Source of the DNA: Chloroflexota bacterium
GTDB taxonomy: Bacteria > Chloroflexota > Anaerolineae > Caldilineales > Caldilineaceae
Direction: 5' to 3'
Length of the DNA stretch: 44,035 nt
NCBI GenBank assembly: GCA_003577005.1
Contig: QEUW01000016.1
Location: forward strand, 1-44,035
The stretch's first letter is position 1; each line of letters starts with the position of its first letter. Made by a program: the position numbers and the translations under genes. Shown piece by piece: positions 37,092-44,035 of the stretch. The notes below the pieces were generated by a model that did no database searches, was not told where the DNA came from, and saw only the letters and a list, made by a program, of their open reading frames with translations.

Positions 37092-37122
37092 CCCCTGGCT
37101 GCCTCCGCCGCTCAGCCAGGGG
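37092..37122. repeat. 10-bp stem hairpin upstream of CHAT operon promoter
   Basis: CCCCTGGCTG (37092-37101) and CAGCCAGGGG (37113-37122). It lies 13 bases before the -35 box and might be an operator or a block to upstream transcription. The rest of 36963-37091 has no visible gene. Confidence 0.5.
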
Positions 37123-37135
37123 CGATCAGGCTCGC

Positions 37136-37164
37136 TTGACAACCGCTCGCGCCACCGCTACAAT
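37136..37164 (+). promoter_or_regulatory. Near-consensus promoter of the CHAT/TPR operon
   Basis: TTGACA (37136-37141), spacer of exactly 17 bases, TACAAT (37159-37164). It gives an untranslated leader of about 105 bases before the ATG at 37277. Confidence 0.82.
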
Positions 37165-37276
37165 CATCATCAGGCTGACCACCCTGCTCCTGCTGCTGGC
37201 TGCACGCCACCAACTATGTACGCTTCGCCGCCAGCAGGCACCGCCACACCGTCTGACCCTAACCGGATGGAGAATC

Positions 37277-39859
37277 ATGTTGACTGTTGACCAGGCGCCT
37301 CAGCGCGTCGGCGGCATTGCTGCTGTATCGTACAATTTCGACCTGCGCATCGAACCGTGGGGAGATGGCTATCGCTGCCGGGCTGCCAGTGCGCTGGCCG
37401 GTGAAGCGGTTGCTCCCTTTGACGCGCCCTTTGCCGAGGGTGCGGTGGCGACGTTTTGGGCCGGGCTGGCCGGCGCCAACGTAGATCAACTCGAAGAGTA
37501 CGGCGCCACACTCTTCGACGCTCTCTTTGTCCAGGAGGTGGGGGCTAGCTTTCAGCGCGCCCTGGCGTTGGCCCAGCAGCAAGGGGCGTCTTTACGCATC
37601 CGCCTCAACTTGACCGACGCACCGGCGCTGGCGCACCTGCCCTGGGAATATCTGTACGACCACAGACAGGGTCGTTTTCTGGCCCAGTCACTTCAGACGC
37701 CAATCGTACGCTATCTGGACCTCAGCGGGCCGGTCAAATCGCTGGCTGTCCGGCCGCCGCTGCGTGTGTTGGTGGTGATCGCCCACCCTCCGGATGCGCC
37801 ACCTCTGGATGTAGTGCGCGAGTGGGCCAATATCCAACAGGCGCTCCAGCCATTGATAGACCAGGGGCAGATCGAGTTGGAACAACTGCCACAGGGAACG
37901 CTCGCTGCGCTCCAGGATCGGCTGCGCAGCAATCCGGTCCATGTTGTCCATTTTATCGGTCACGGCGCTTTCGACGATGTCGCGCAGGATGGGCTGCTGC
38001 TCTTTGAGAACGAGCAGGGGGCCAGCCGTTTTGTCGGCGGTGAGCGGCTGGGGGCGCTTCTGCGCAACCACCTGCCGGTTCGTCTGGTGGTGCTCAATTC
38101 GTGCGCCGGTGCGCGCGCCGCGGTAACCGACGCCTTCGCCGGCGTGGCGCAGACGCTGGTTCGCCAGGGCATTCCGGCGGTGATCGCCATGCAGTATGAG
38201 ATCACCGACCGAGCTTCCCGTCACTTTAGCCAGGAGTTCTACGCCTCTCTCGCTGACGGCTTGGCGGTCGATGCTGCCCTGACCGAGGCGCGCGTGGCCC
38301 TGTTTACGCGTGACCACGAAACCGAGTGGGGCTTGCCGGTGCTCTATCTGCGCGCTGCCGATGGCCGCATCTTTGATATGGGTGCGAGCACCACGCAAGG
38401 GGGAACGATCACCGTCACACCGCAACCGCAATGGCACACGATTGGGAGCCTGTGGCTGGGCGCAGGTGTGGTAGGGTTTGTATTGCTCATTGGGCTGGCC
38501 TACTTTCTGCTCTCGGCCTGGCCAATCGTCCGGGCCACATTGGCTGTCATGGGTACTGCGCTGGCCTTTATCATCGGCTTGCTTGGCCTGCGCGAAGATC
38601 GAACCCTCTTTCCCCATCTGAGCCAGTGGGTGGGCGCCACCCCATGGATGCAGGGTGCGCTGGGAACGCTCCTGGTGCTCGGTGTCGGCTTGTGGGTCGG
38701 CGTGGCTCTACCTCGCATCCAGTGTGGACCCCCTGGCTGCCCACCACCTGGCGTGCGCTATTTTGCCATCGGACCGTGGGAGAATCTGACCCCGGGCACA
38801 TCGCCCTTCGAGGGCGTCTGGACCCAGGGTACCCGGCGTACGCTCTATGAAAAGCTCGAAAGTATTCCTGGCTGGCAAGGGATCGCGCAGGACAGCATAG
38901 AGGTTGCTGGAGGTGTCGGCTGTTATCTTGACCTGTGGATCGAGGGGGGATTTCAGAAGATCGAAACCGTGCAACTGTCGGCCACTGTGGCGGCGCGCGG
39001 TTGTCGCCACCAGCAGACCATCGACGTGCGCGCGGCCATCGATGAAGCCAGACCAGGGGTGGAGTTGCAGATTTTGGAGTTGCAAAATCAACTGACCGAA
39101 GCGATCTTGACCGCATTAGGCGTCAATGTGACGCCGGCTATGCGTGAAACCATCCGTAACACGCCAACCGGCGACGCCCGTGCGCTCTTTCTCAACAACA
39201 TGGCGGCCACCACGCTCGACCAGGGTGGTGACCTGGACACCGCAGAATTGCTGCTACGCCAGGCCATCGAGCAGGACCCGGCCTATGCCAGTCCCCACAA
39301 CAACCTGGCCCGCCTCCACTACCTGCGTAACGACTTCCCTGCTGCCCTGGCAGAACACCAGCAGGCGATCCAACTTTCGCCTGATAACGCCCTCTACCAC
39401 TTCAACCTGGGCCTCACCTATGAACGCATGAATGACCTTGCCGGTGCCGTAGCAGCCTACCGCACTGCCGTGCTGCTCGACCCGGCCTATGCGCGGGCGT
39501 TCAACAACCTTGGCTTCACCTATCTGCTCATAGGTGAACTGAAGCAGGCAACCGAGGCACTCGAACGTGGGCTTGCGCTCGCGCCCGACCTACCCGCCCT
39601 CCACAAGAACCTGGGCCGCGTCGATCTGGCCCAAGGCGACCCCGAGGAAGCAATAGCGGAATTGCAGCGCGCCATCGACCTCTCGCCTGATGGGTTCTAC
39701 CCAGAGGCGCTCTTTTACCTCGCCCAGGCCCAGCACGACGCGGGCCAGATCGAAATGGCCTGCACAACCTTGCGCGACTATCTAGCGCTGGCCGTTGAGG
39801 ACGATCCTGAACGCAGCGACAAGGCGAACGTATGGCAGGATGAATGGGCATGCCCCTGA
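37277..39859 (+). CDS. CHAT domain - transmembrane - TPR protein
   Basis: The 860-residue protein has three regions. An N-terminal CHAT domain covers about residues 1-375, with the caspase-like dyad in HFIGHGAFDD (His 229) and LNSCAGAR (Cys 276) and the flanking VIAMQYEITD segment. Three hydrophobic helices lie at about 387-412, 415-435 and 457-476. After a ~140-residue linker, five or six 34-residue TPRs run from about 620 to 850 (typical NNLGFTYLLIGELKQATEAL). Three helices would place CHAT and TPRs on opposite sides of the membrane, with CHAT inside by the usual rule (inference). The ATG at 37277 follows GGATGGAG by 5 bases. It is first in an operon with a FecR-like lipoprotein and a TPR-CHAT protein. 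Confidence 0.88.
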   Translation: MLTVDQAPQRVGGIAAVSYNFDLRIEPWGDGYRCRAASALAGEAVAPFDAPFAEGAVATFWAGLAGANVDQLEEYGATLFDALFVQEVGASFQRALALAQQQGASLRIRLNLTDAPALAHLPWEYLYDHRQGRFLAQSLQTPIVRYLDLSGPVKSLAVRPPLRVLVVIAHPPDAPPLDVVREWANIQQALQPLIDQGQIELEQLPQGTLAALQDRLRSNPVHVVHFIGHGAFDDVAQDGLLLFENEQGASRFVGGERLGALLRNHLPVRLVVLNSCAGARAAVTDAFAGVAQTLVRQGIPAVIAMQYEITDRASRHFSQEFYASLADGLAVDAALTEARVALFTRDHETEWGLPVLYLRAADGRIFDMGASTTQGGTITVTPQPQWHTIGSLWLGAGVVGFVLLIGLAYFLLSAWPIVRATLAVMGTALAFIIGLLGLREDRTLFPHLSQWVGATPWMQGALGTLLVLGVGLWVGVALPRIQCGPPGCPPPGVRYFAIGPWENLTPGTSPFEGVWTQGTRRTLYEKLESIPGWQGIAQDSIEVAGGVGCYLDLWIEGGFQKIETVQLSATVAARGCRHQQTIDVRAAIDEARPGVELQILELQNQLTEAILTALGVNVTPAMRETIRNTPTGDARALFLNNMAATTLDQGGDLDTAELLLRQAIEQDPAYASPHNNLARLHYLRNDFPAALAEHQQAIQLSPDNALYHFNLGLTYERMNDLAGAVAAYRTAVLLDPAYARAFNNLGFTYLLIGELKQATEALERGLALAPDLPALHKNLGRVDLAQGDPEEAIAELQRAIDLSPDGFYPEALFYLAQAQHDAGQIEMACTTLRDYLALAVEDDPERSDKANVWQDEWACP

Positions 39860-39919
39860 CACGATTATGCGACGGGCAGCCAGGTCCGATCTGTGGTACA
39901 CTCAACCGAGGAGTCCACA

Positions 39920-41206
39920 ATGTTTATCTCGTTCTTGCACACTCCAGTGCGTCGCTGGCAGAGCTGGTTACGGTGTTGCATCTGGGCTGGCGTTGCGCTC
40001 AGCACAGCCGCCTGTGCCTTACCGTCTGCTCCTGTGTCCGCTACTCTTGCCCCGCCCACGCCCGTCATTGACGCAGTACAACCGGCTGCCAACCGCAACG
40101 CCGAACTGATCGGCGTCTTGACCGGCTTCACCGGCGAGGTCACGGTATCTGCGCCGGGCGGTGAGCGTACCAGCGCGGCCCTGTTTCACCCTCTGCTTAT
40201 CGGCGCGACGGTAGAATTGAGTGCCGGAGCCAGCGCCACCATCCACTGTCTGGATGATCGTCTGCTCGTCCTCGCCGGGCCAGACCAGGTGACGGTCGAT
40301 ACAGCTCGCTGCGCCGGTGGTGAACGCCTGCCCGGCAGCAGCGCCCGCCTCGTCCCCGGCGGTGGCCGGTTACGCGTCAACCAGAGCAGTCTGGAACTGG
40401 AAGGCGAGACGCGTGAGGCTGAGGGCGACTACGGCAACCTTCCTGTTATCCTCAGCCCGCGCAACACCAATCTGCTGGAATTGACGCCTGTCGTGCAGTG
40501 GATCGAGGTGCCGGACGCCACCGAATACGTGCTGGAGTTGAGTGGCCCCGCTTCGTTTGCGCCGATCACCCTGAAGGTTGAGGGGCTCTCCTGCATGGAA
40601 GAGGAGCGCACGACGCCCTATCGCCTCTGCACCGGCCATTGGCCGGCGGAGTGGCAGCTGGCCGCCGGCAAACGCTATTTTCTCACCGTGAGCGCCCGCA
40701 CCAGCATCGCCTCTCCACTGCGCCGGTCTCAGCGCAGCAGCGTGCGCCCGCTCGACGCTGATACAGCCACCCAGGTGCGAGAGGAGGTCTCGGCAGTCGA
40801 GGCAATGGGTCTCGATCGGGTGACCACCGATCTGCTGCTGGCAGGTCTGTACGCCGGACAGGAGGTATACGCTCAAGCCATTCCGCTCTTTGAGGGCGTG
40901 CTCGCCGTGCAGCCGGCGCCGGTGCTCTATGTGACGCTGGGCGACGCCTATCGCGCAATTGACCTGCAGCGCTTTGCGGCTCTGGCCTATCGCCAGGCGC
41001 TCGACCGGCTGGACCAGGGCGAAGATAATCCCGCGGTGCGAGCCGCGGCCGAATTTGGCCTCGGCATGGTGGAGTACAGCCGGATGCAGTTTGCCCTGGC
41101 CGAACCGCATTTTGTCATGGCGGTAGAACTCTATCGTCAACTTGGGGCCGAAGAGGAGTTGCGGGCGGCGCAGGCAGCATTGGAAGAGACGCAGAGGCGT
41201 CAATAA
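39920..41206 (+). CDS. FecR-like putative lipoprotein with helical C-terminus
   Basis: This is a 428-residue exported protein. The signal segment (RCCIWAGVALSTAAC) ends in a possible lipobox Cys near residue 33. Residues ~68-140 look like a FecR-type beta domain (GEVTVSAPGG ... IGATVELSAGASATIHCLDD, then GPDQVTV). An Ig/fibronectin-like part follows (TPVVQWIEVPDATEYVLELSG, about 195-270). The C-terminal 130 residues are TPR-like helices (LLLAGLYAGQEVYAQAIPLFE). FecR-type domains often sense envelope signals. The ATG at 39920 has GAGGAG 8 bases upstream. It lies 60 bases after the CHAT-TM-TPR gene and 9 bases before the TPR-CHAT gene. Confidence 0.75.
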   Translation: MFISFLHTPVRRWQSWLRCCIWAGVALSTAACALPSAPVSATLAPPTPVIDAVQPAANRNAELIGVLTGFTGEVTVSAPGGERTSAALFHPLLIGATVELSAGASATIHCLDDRLLVLAGPDQVTVDTARCAGGERLPGSSARLVPGGGRLRVNQSSLELEGETREAEGDYGNLPVILSPRNTNLLELTPVVQWIEVPDATEYVLELSGPASFAPITLKVEGLSCMEEERTTPYRLCTGHWPAEWQLAAGKRYFLTVSARTSIASPLRRSQRSSVRPLDADTATQVREEVSAVEAMGLDRVTTDLLLAGLYAGQEVYAQAIPLFEGVLAVQPAPVLYVTLGDAYRAIDLQRFAALAYRQALDRLDQGEDNPAVRAAAEFGLGMVEYSRMQFALAEPHFVMAVELYRQLGAEEELRAAQAALEETQRRQ

Positions 41207-41215
41207 TCAAACACC

Positions 41216-43858
41216 ATGAGATACAGCCAAGCATTGTACTTTTTCTCAAGCCTGTTGGTCGCATTTACGATTAGCTGGAGTGCCACACTGTCTCCTCGAC
41301 ACGCAAGCGCGGTGCTGTTTTCACAAACTCCGATACCGACTAGTGATTTCGTACTTGCCAGCCAAGCTGAACAATTGTTCAATGATGGCTACCGGTTGCA
41401 TCGCAAGGGAGATTTTCAGAATGCATTAAGCAACTATGAGCAAGCGTTGTCTATCTTTCGCCGGATAGGCGACCTGTCTGGAGAAGGAAAGACGCTCAGT
41501 AATATTGCCTTTGTTTACAGCAACGCGGGGCACTATGATCAGGCGTTAGAGCACTATCACTTGGCTCTATTAACCCTTCGCAAAGCGGCTGATCAGTATA
41601 ACCAAGGCGTTGTCTTGAATAATATAGGGGCTGTCTATTTAACATTAGGACAGTTTGATGAGGCATTGGATTCGTTGGAAGAGGCACTGACGATACGATT
41701 AGAGATACATGATCGATTAGGAGAAGGTGTGACGCTTGGTTTGTTTGGGTATGTATATTACAACCTTGGACAATATGGAGAGGCACTAGATTATTATTTC
41801 CAATCATTAAGCATCAGAAGGGAAGTTTATGACCAGGAGGGTGAAGCCTCAACCTTGAATAAGATCGGGCTAACCTATTGGCGCACTGGACAACACGAGC
41901 GTGCCTTAACAAATTATCAACAGTCTTTAGAATTATATATGACATTAGGATACCCACTTGAACAGGGGGTAGCATATAACAATATTGGAGAGATTTATTA
42001 TGATCTGAAAAGATATGATCAAGCGTTAGCAAATTATCAGCAAGCCCTCGCGATCGCTCGTAGACTTGGCGTTCCAACAATAGAAGGAACAGTACTCAAT
42101 AATATTGGCGAGACCTATCGTGAAGCAAAGCAGTATGACGTGGCGTTACGTTATCTTCAACAAGCCTCAAGCATCTTAAAGAAAAGTAATGTCAGGATAA
42201 TGGAAGCAACGGCGCTAAATAGCATTGGAGAGACCTATAGTCTGTTAGGACGATATTCACAAGCACAAAGCTTTTACCAACAGGCATTGACGATTCGCAA
42301 ACAGGTTGGGGATCGGGCAGGGGAGGCAAAAACGCTCGATAATATCGCATCAGCTTATGCAGAGAGTGGGGATCAAGTGCAGGCCATACTCGTGTACAAG
42401 CAGGCGATTCAACTGCTCGAATCGATCCGCGGCGATATAAATATTGATCAGCTAAAGACCTCTTTCGCAGGCCGACACATGCTGACCTATTCGCGTTTAA
42501 TTGAACTTCTCCAGAATACAGGTAATCCACATGAGGCGTTTGATTACAACGAACGAGCAAGAGCTAGAACGATCCTGGATTTGATAGGGAACACCAAACT
42601 GAACGTTCAGCAAGATGAGATTTCTGTACTTGCTCAACAAGAAAAGGCCTTGGCTCAACTGATCTTTGGATTACAAAATGCGTTAAAGAATGAGCAATTC
42701 AAGCCTTTAAGTCAGCAAGACAGTGGTGCCCTCAATACAATATCAGACGAATTAGGGCGGGCTCGAACCGAGCACGAAGAACTGGTTATGCAACTCCAAA
42801 TAGCTAGCCCAGAGTATGCTACTTTGGTTAGCGTGAATGCGCTAAGTCTGAGCGAAGTGCAGAACCAGGCAATAGATGCCCAGACAACGCTGCTTGAATA
42901 TTTTGTGATGGATGAGCACATGCTGGCTTGGGTGATCGACCAGGATCATTTTGATGTCGTCGACCTGGGGATCACCCGCGCTGAGTTAACGGGACAGGTG
43001 GAATTTTTCCGCAACTTGATCACCGACCGAGACTTTGATGCCGATACTGCCGCTGACCTCTATAACACTCTGTTTGTCCCACTCAAGCCGCACATTCGTC
43101 ACAGCAACCTGGTCGTCGTACCACATGGCGTGCTACACTACCTGCCCTTTGCCGCACTGTGGGATCCGGAAACTAGCCGTTACCTGATCGAAGACTACAC
43201 CCTTACCTACGCCCCCAGCGCCAGCGTGCTCAAGTTCATCCTGGACAAGCGCAATTCGAATGAAGGCCGACTATTGGCGCTGGGTAACCCTGATGACTCG
43301 CTACCCCAAGCGGAAGCTGAGGTGAAGGCGGTGGCGCAACGATACGGCACCAGGCCGCTGTTGCGCAGGCAGGCTACCGAAAGTCAATTCCGTAGCGCAG
43401 CCAGTCAGGCCGACATAATTCATCTGGCCGCCCATGCGGAGTATAACCCCTACAACCCGTTATACACCCGTATCGAATTAGCACCGGATCGCCAGAACGA
43501 TGGCAATCTCGAAGTCCATGAAATCTTTGGCCTGGAATTGACCGGCGCCAACCTCGTCGTACTCTCTGCCTGTGAGACCGCACTGGGCGAACAGAGCAGC
43601 GGTGACGAACTGGTGGGCCTGACACGTGCCTTTCTCTATGCCGGGGCGCCCGCTGTGGTCACCACCCTTTGGTCGATAGAAGACGAAGCGTCCGCAGCGC
43701 TCATGGCCTCGTTTTATGGCCATCTGCGTGCTGGCATGACCAATGCCGAGGCCTTGCGCGCGGCCCAGATCGAAGTGCTAGAGCAGGGGCGGTGGCAACT
43801 GGCCTACTATTGGGCGGCCTTTACGCTGACTGGGGATTGGCGTGGGAGTGAACAGTGA
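41216..43858 (+). CDS. Secreted TPR-CHAT protein
   Basis: The 880-residue protein starts with a signal peptide (ALYFFSSLLVAFTISWSATL). Nine TPRs of about 40 residues each follow from residue ~50 to ~410, of the kinesin-light-chain type (LNNIGEIYYDLKRYDQALANY). A coiled linker spans about 410-560. The C-terminal CHAT domain has HLAAHAEYNP (His 740) and LSACETALGE (Cys 786), both present. CHAT peptidases cut target proteins when a sensor part is engaged; TPRs are the likely sensor. The coding DNA changes character: the TPR part is AT-rich, whereas from about 42,900 on it is GC-rich like the rest of the window, suggesting a fusion. It overlaps the next gene by 4 bases. No clear Shine-Dalgarno precedes the ATG. 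Confidence 0.9.
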   Translation: MRYSQALYFFSSLLVAFTISWSATLSPRHASAVLFSQTPIPTSDFVLASQAEQLFNDGYRLHRKGDFQNALSNYEQALSIFRRIGDLSGEGKTLSNIAFVYSNAGHYDQALEHYHLALLTLRKAADQYNQGVVLNNIGAVYLTLGQFDEALDSLEEALTIRLEIHDRLGEGVTLGLFGYVYYNLGQYGEALDYYFQSLSIRREVYDQEGEASTLNKIGLTYWRTGQHERALTNYQQSLELYMTLGYPLEQGVAYNNIGEIYYDLKRYDQALANYQQALAIARRLGVPTIEGTVLNNIGETYREAKQYDVALRYLQQASSILKKSNVRIMEATALNSIGETYSLLGRYSQAQSFYQQALTIRKQVGDRAGEAKTLDNIASAYAESGDQVQAILVYKQAIQLLESIRGDINIDQLKTSFAGRHMLTYSRLIELLQNTGNPHEAFDYNERARARTILDLIGNTKLNVQQDEISVLAQQEKALAQLIFGLQNALKNEQFKPLSQQDSGALNTISDELGRARTEHEELVMQLQIASPEYATLVSVNALSLSEVQNQAIDAQTTLLEYFVMDEHMLAWVIDQDHFDVVDLGITRAELTGQVEFFRNLITDRDFDADTAADLYNTLFVPLKPHIRHSNLVVVPHGVLHYLPFAALWDPETSRYLIEDYTLTYAPSASVLKFILDKRNSNEGRLLALGNPDDSLPQAEAEVKAVAQRYGTRPLLRRQATESQFRSAASQADIIHLAAHAEYNPYNPLYTRIELAPDRQNDGNLEVHEIFGLELTGANLVVLSACETALGEQSSGDELVGLTRAFLYAGAPAVVTTLWSIEDEASAALMASFYGHLRAGMTNAEALRAAQIEVLEQGRWQLAYYWAAFTLTGDWRGSEQ

Positions 43859-44035
43859 CAGACCAGCAAAGGCTGCACCATCTGACGATCTATCTGTTGT
43901 GGCTGATCGTCTTGATCGCGCTATCAACGGCTGCGATCCCCTCACCCGGTCTGCGCCAGGCTGACCCGCAGGCGCAGGCCGAGGAACTCCTGGCCGCGGG
44001 CCAACGTCTGTTCCAGCAAGACGAGATTGCGCCAG
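43855..44035 (+). CDS. Signal-peptide protein, TPR-like start, cut by window end
   Basis: A GTG at 43855 overlaps the TGA of the TPR-CHAT gene (GTGA) and opens a frame to the last base. It reads TDQQRLHHLTIYLLWLIVL, then IALSTAAIPSPG, a membrane or signal segment, and AEELLAAGQRLFQQDEIAP, which looks like the first TPR helix. It is probably another TPR or TPR-CHAT member of the same operon. The remainder is outside the window. Confidence 0.6.
   Translation, partial: MTDQQRLHHLTIYLLWLIVLIALSTAAIPSPGLRQADPQAQAEELLAAGQRLFQQDEIAP

Noticed and set aside
37136..37276. N-terminal extension of the first CHAT gene from a TTG at 37136, reading like a membrane helix
   Set aside because: The TTG is part of a TTGACA-17-TACAAT promoter, and the ATG at 37277 has a good Shine-Dalgarno, so the extension is untranslated leader.

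Overview
The window is about 44 kb of GC-rich bacterial DNA (roughly 60% GC by eye). It most resembles a Chloroflexota genome of the Anaerolineae/Caldilineae type. That placement is inference. It rests on an XPB helicase with a Bax1 nuclease, tandem eukaryote-like (type 2) isoleucyl-tRNA synthetases with a GxHH signature, several CHAT/TPR proteins, an MtaB-type methylthiotransferase, monoderm-style secreted proteins and short palindromes between genes. No rRNA, tRNA, CRISPR array or transposase gene was seen.

Layout. 1-4039 (+): the end of a SAM methyltransferase, then galactokinase, an MFS sugar transporter and a CE7 acetyl esterase, a small carbohydrate-use cluster. 4196-9543 (+): a zinc-ribbon/HTH regulator (DUF2089), two pentapeptide-repeat proteins and an ABC-2 exporter (one ATPase, two permeases). 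The regulator and both pentapeptide proteins share a short SHOCT-like helical module. A PIN/ribbon-helix-helix toxin-antitoxin pair with its own promoter sits between the permeases. 9626-12782 (+): XPB helicase, Bax1-like nuclease (DUF790) and an NTF2-like protein. 12777-17914 (-): a six-gene housekeeping block read VTT membrane protein, YqeY, PgpH, YbeY, DgkA, YjjX, with a promoter that should give a leaderless first gene. 18155-21297 (+): enoyl-CoA hydratase overlapping a CHAT protease-like gene. 21602-24111 (+): S6, S18 with a long acidic extension, and a membrane-anchored parvulin isomerase. 24256-26724 (-): pheS and mtaB. 27026-36517 (-): read alaX, an aberrant ileS, a canonical-looking ileS, a secreted protein of unknown function and a DUF983 protein. 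A T-box leader with an isoleucine (AUC) specifier lies upstream of alaX. 37277-44035 (+): an apparent operon of a CHAT-transmembrane-TPR protein, a FecR-like lipoprotein, a secreted TPR-CHAT protein and a further signal-peptide protein cut by the window edge, driven by a near-consensus promoter.

The strongest candidates for undescribed biology are: (i) the operon in which a SHOCT-like module links a regulator, two pentapeptide proteins and an ABC-2 exporter; (ii) the CHAT/FecR/TPR operon, which looks like a trans-envelope caspase-like signalling set; and (iii) the isoleucine T-box over alaX and two GxHH-type ileS genes. Many intergenic hairpins belong to a few families, and one hairpin-forming element appears to have inserted in frame inside the distal ileS.
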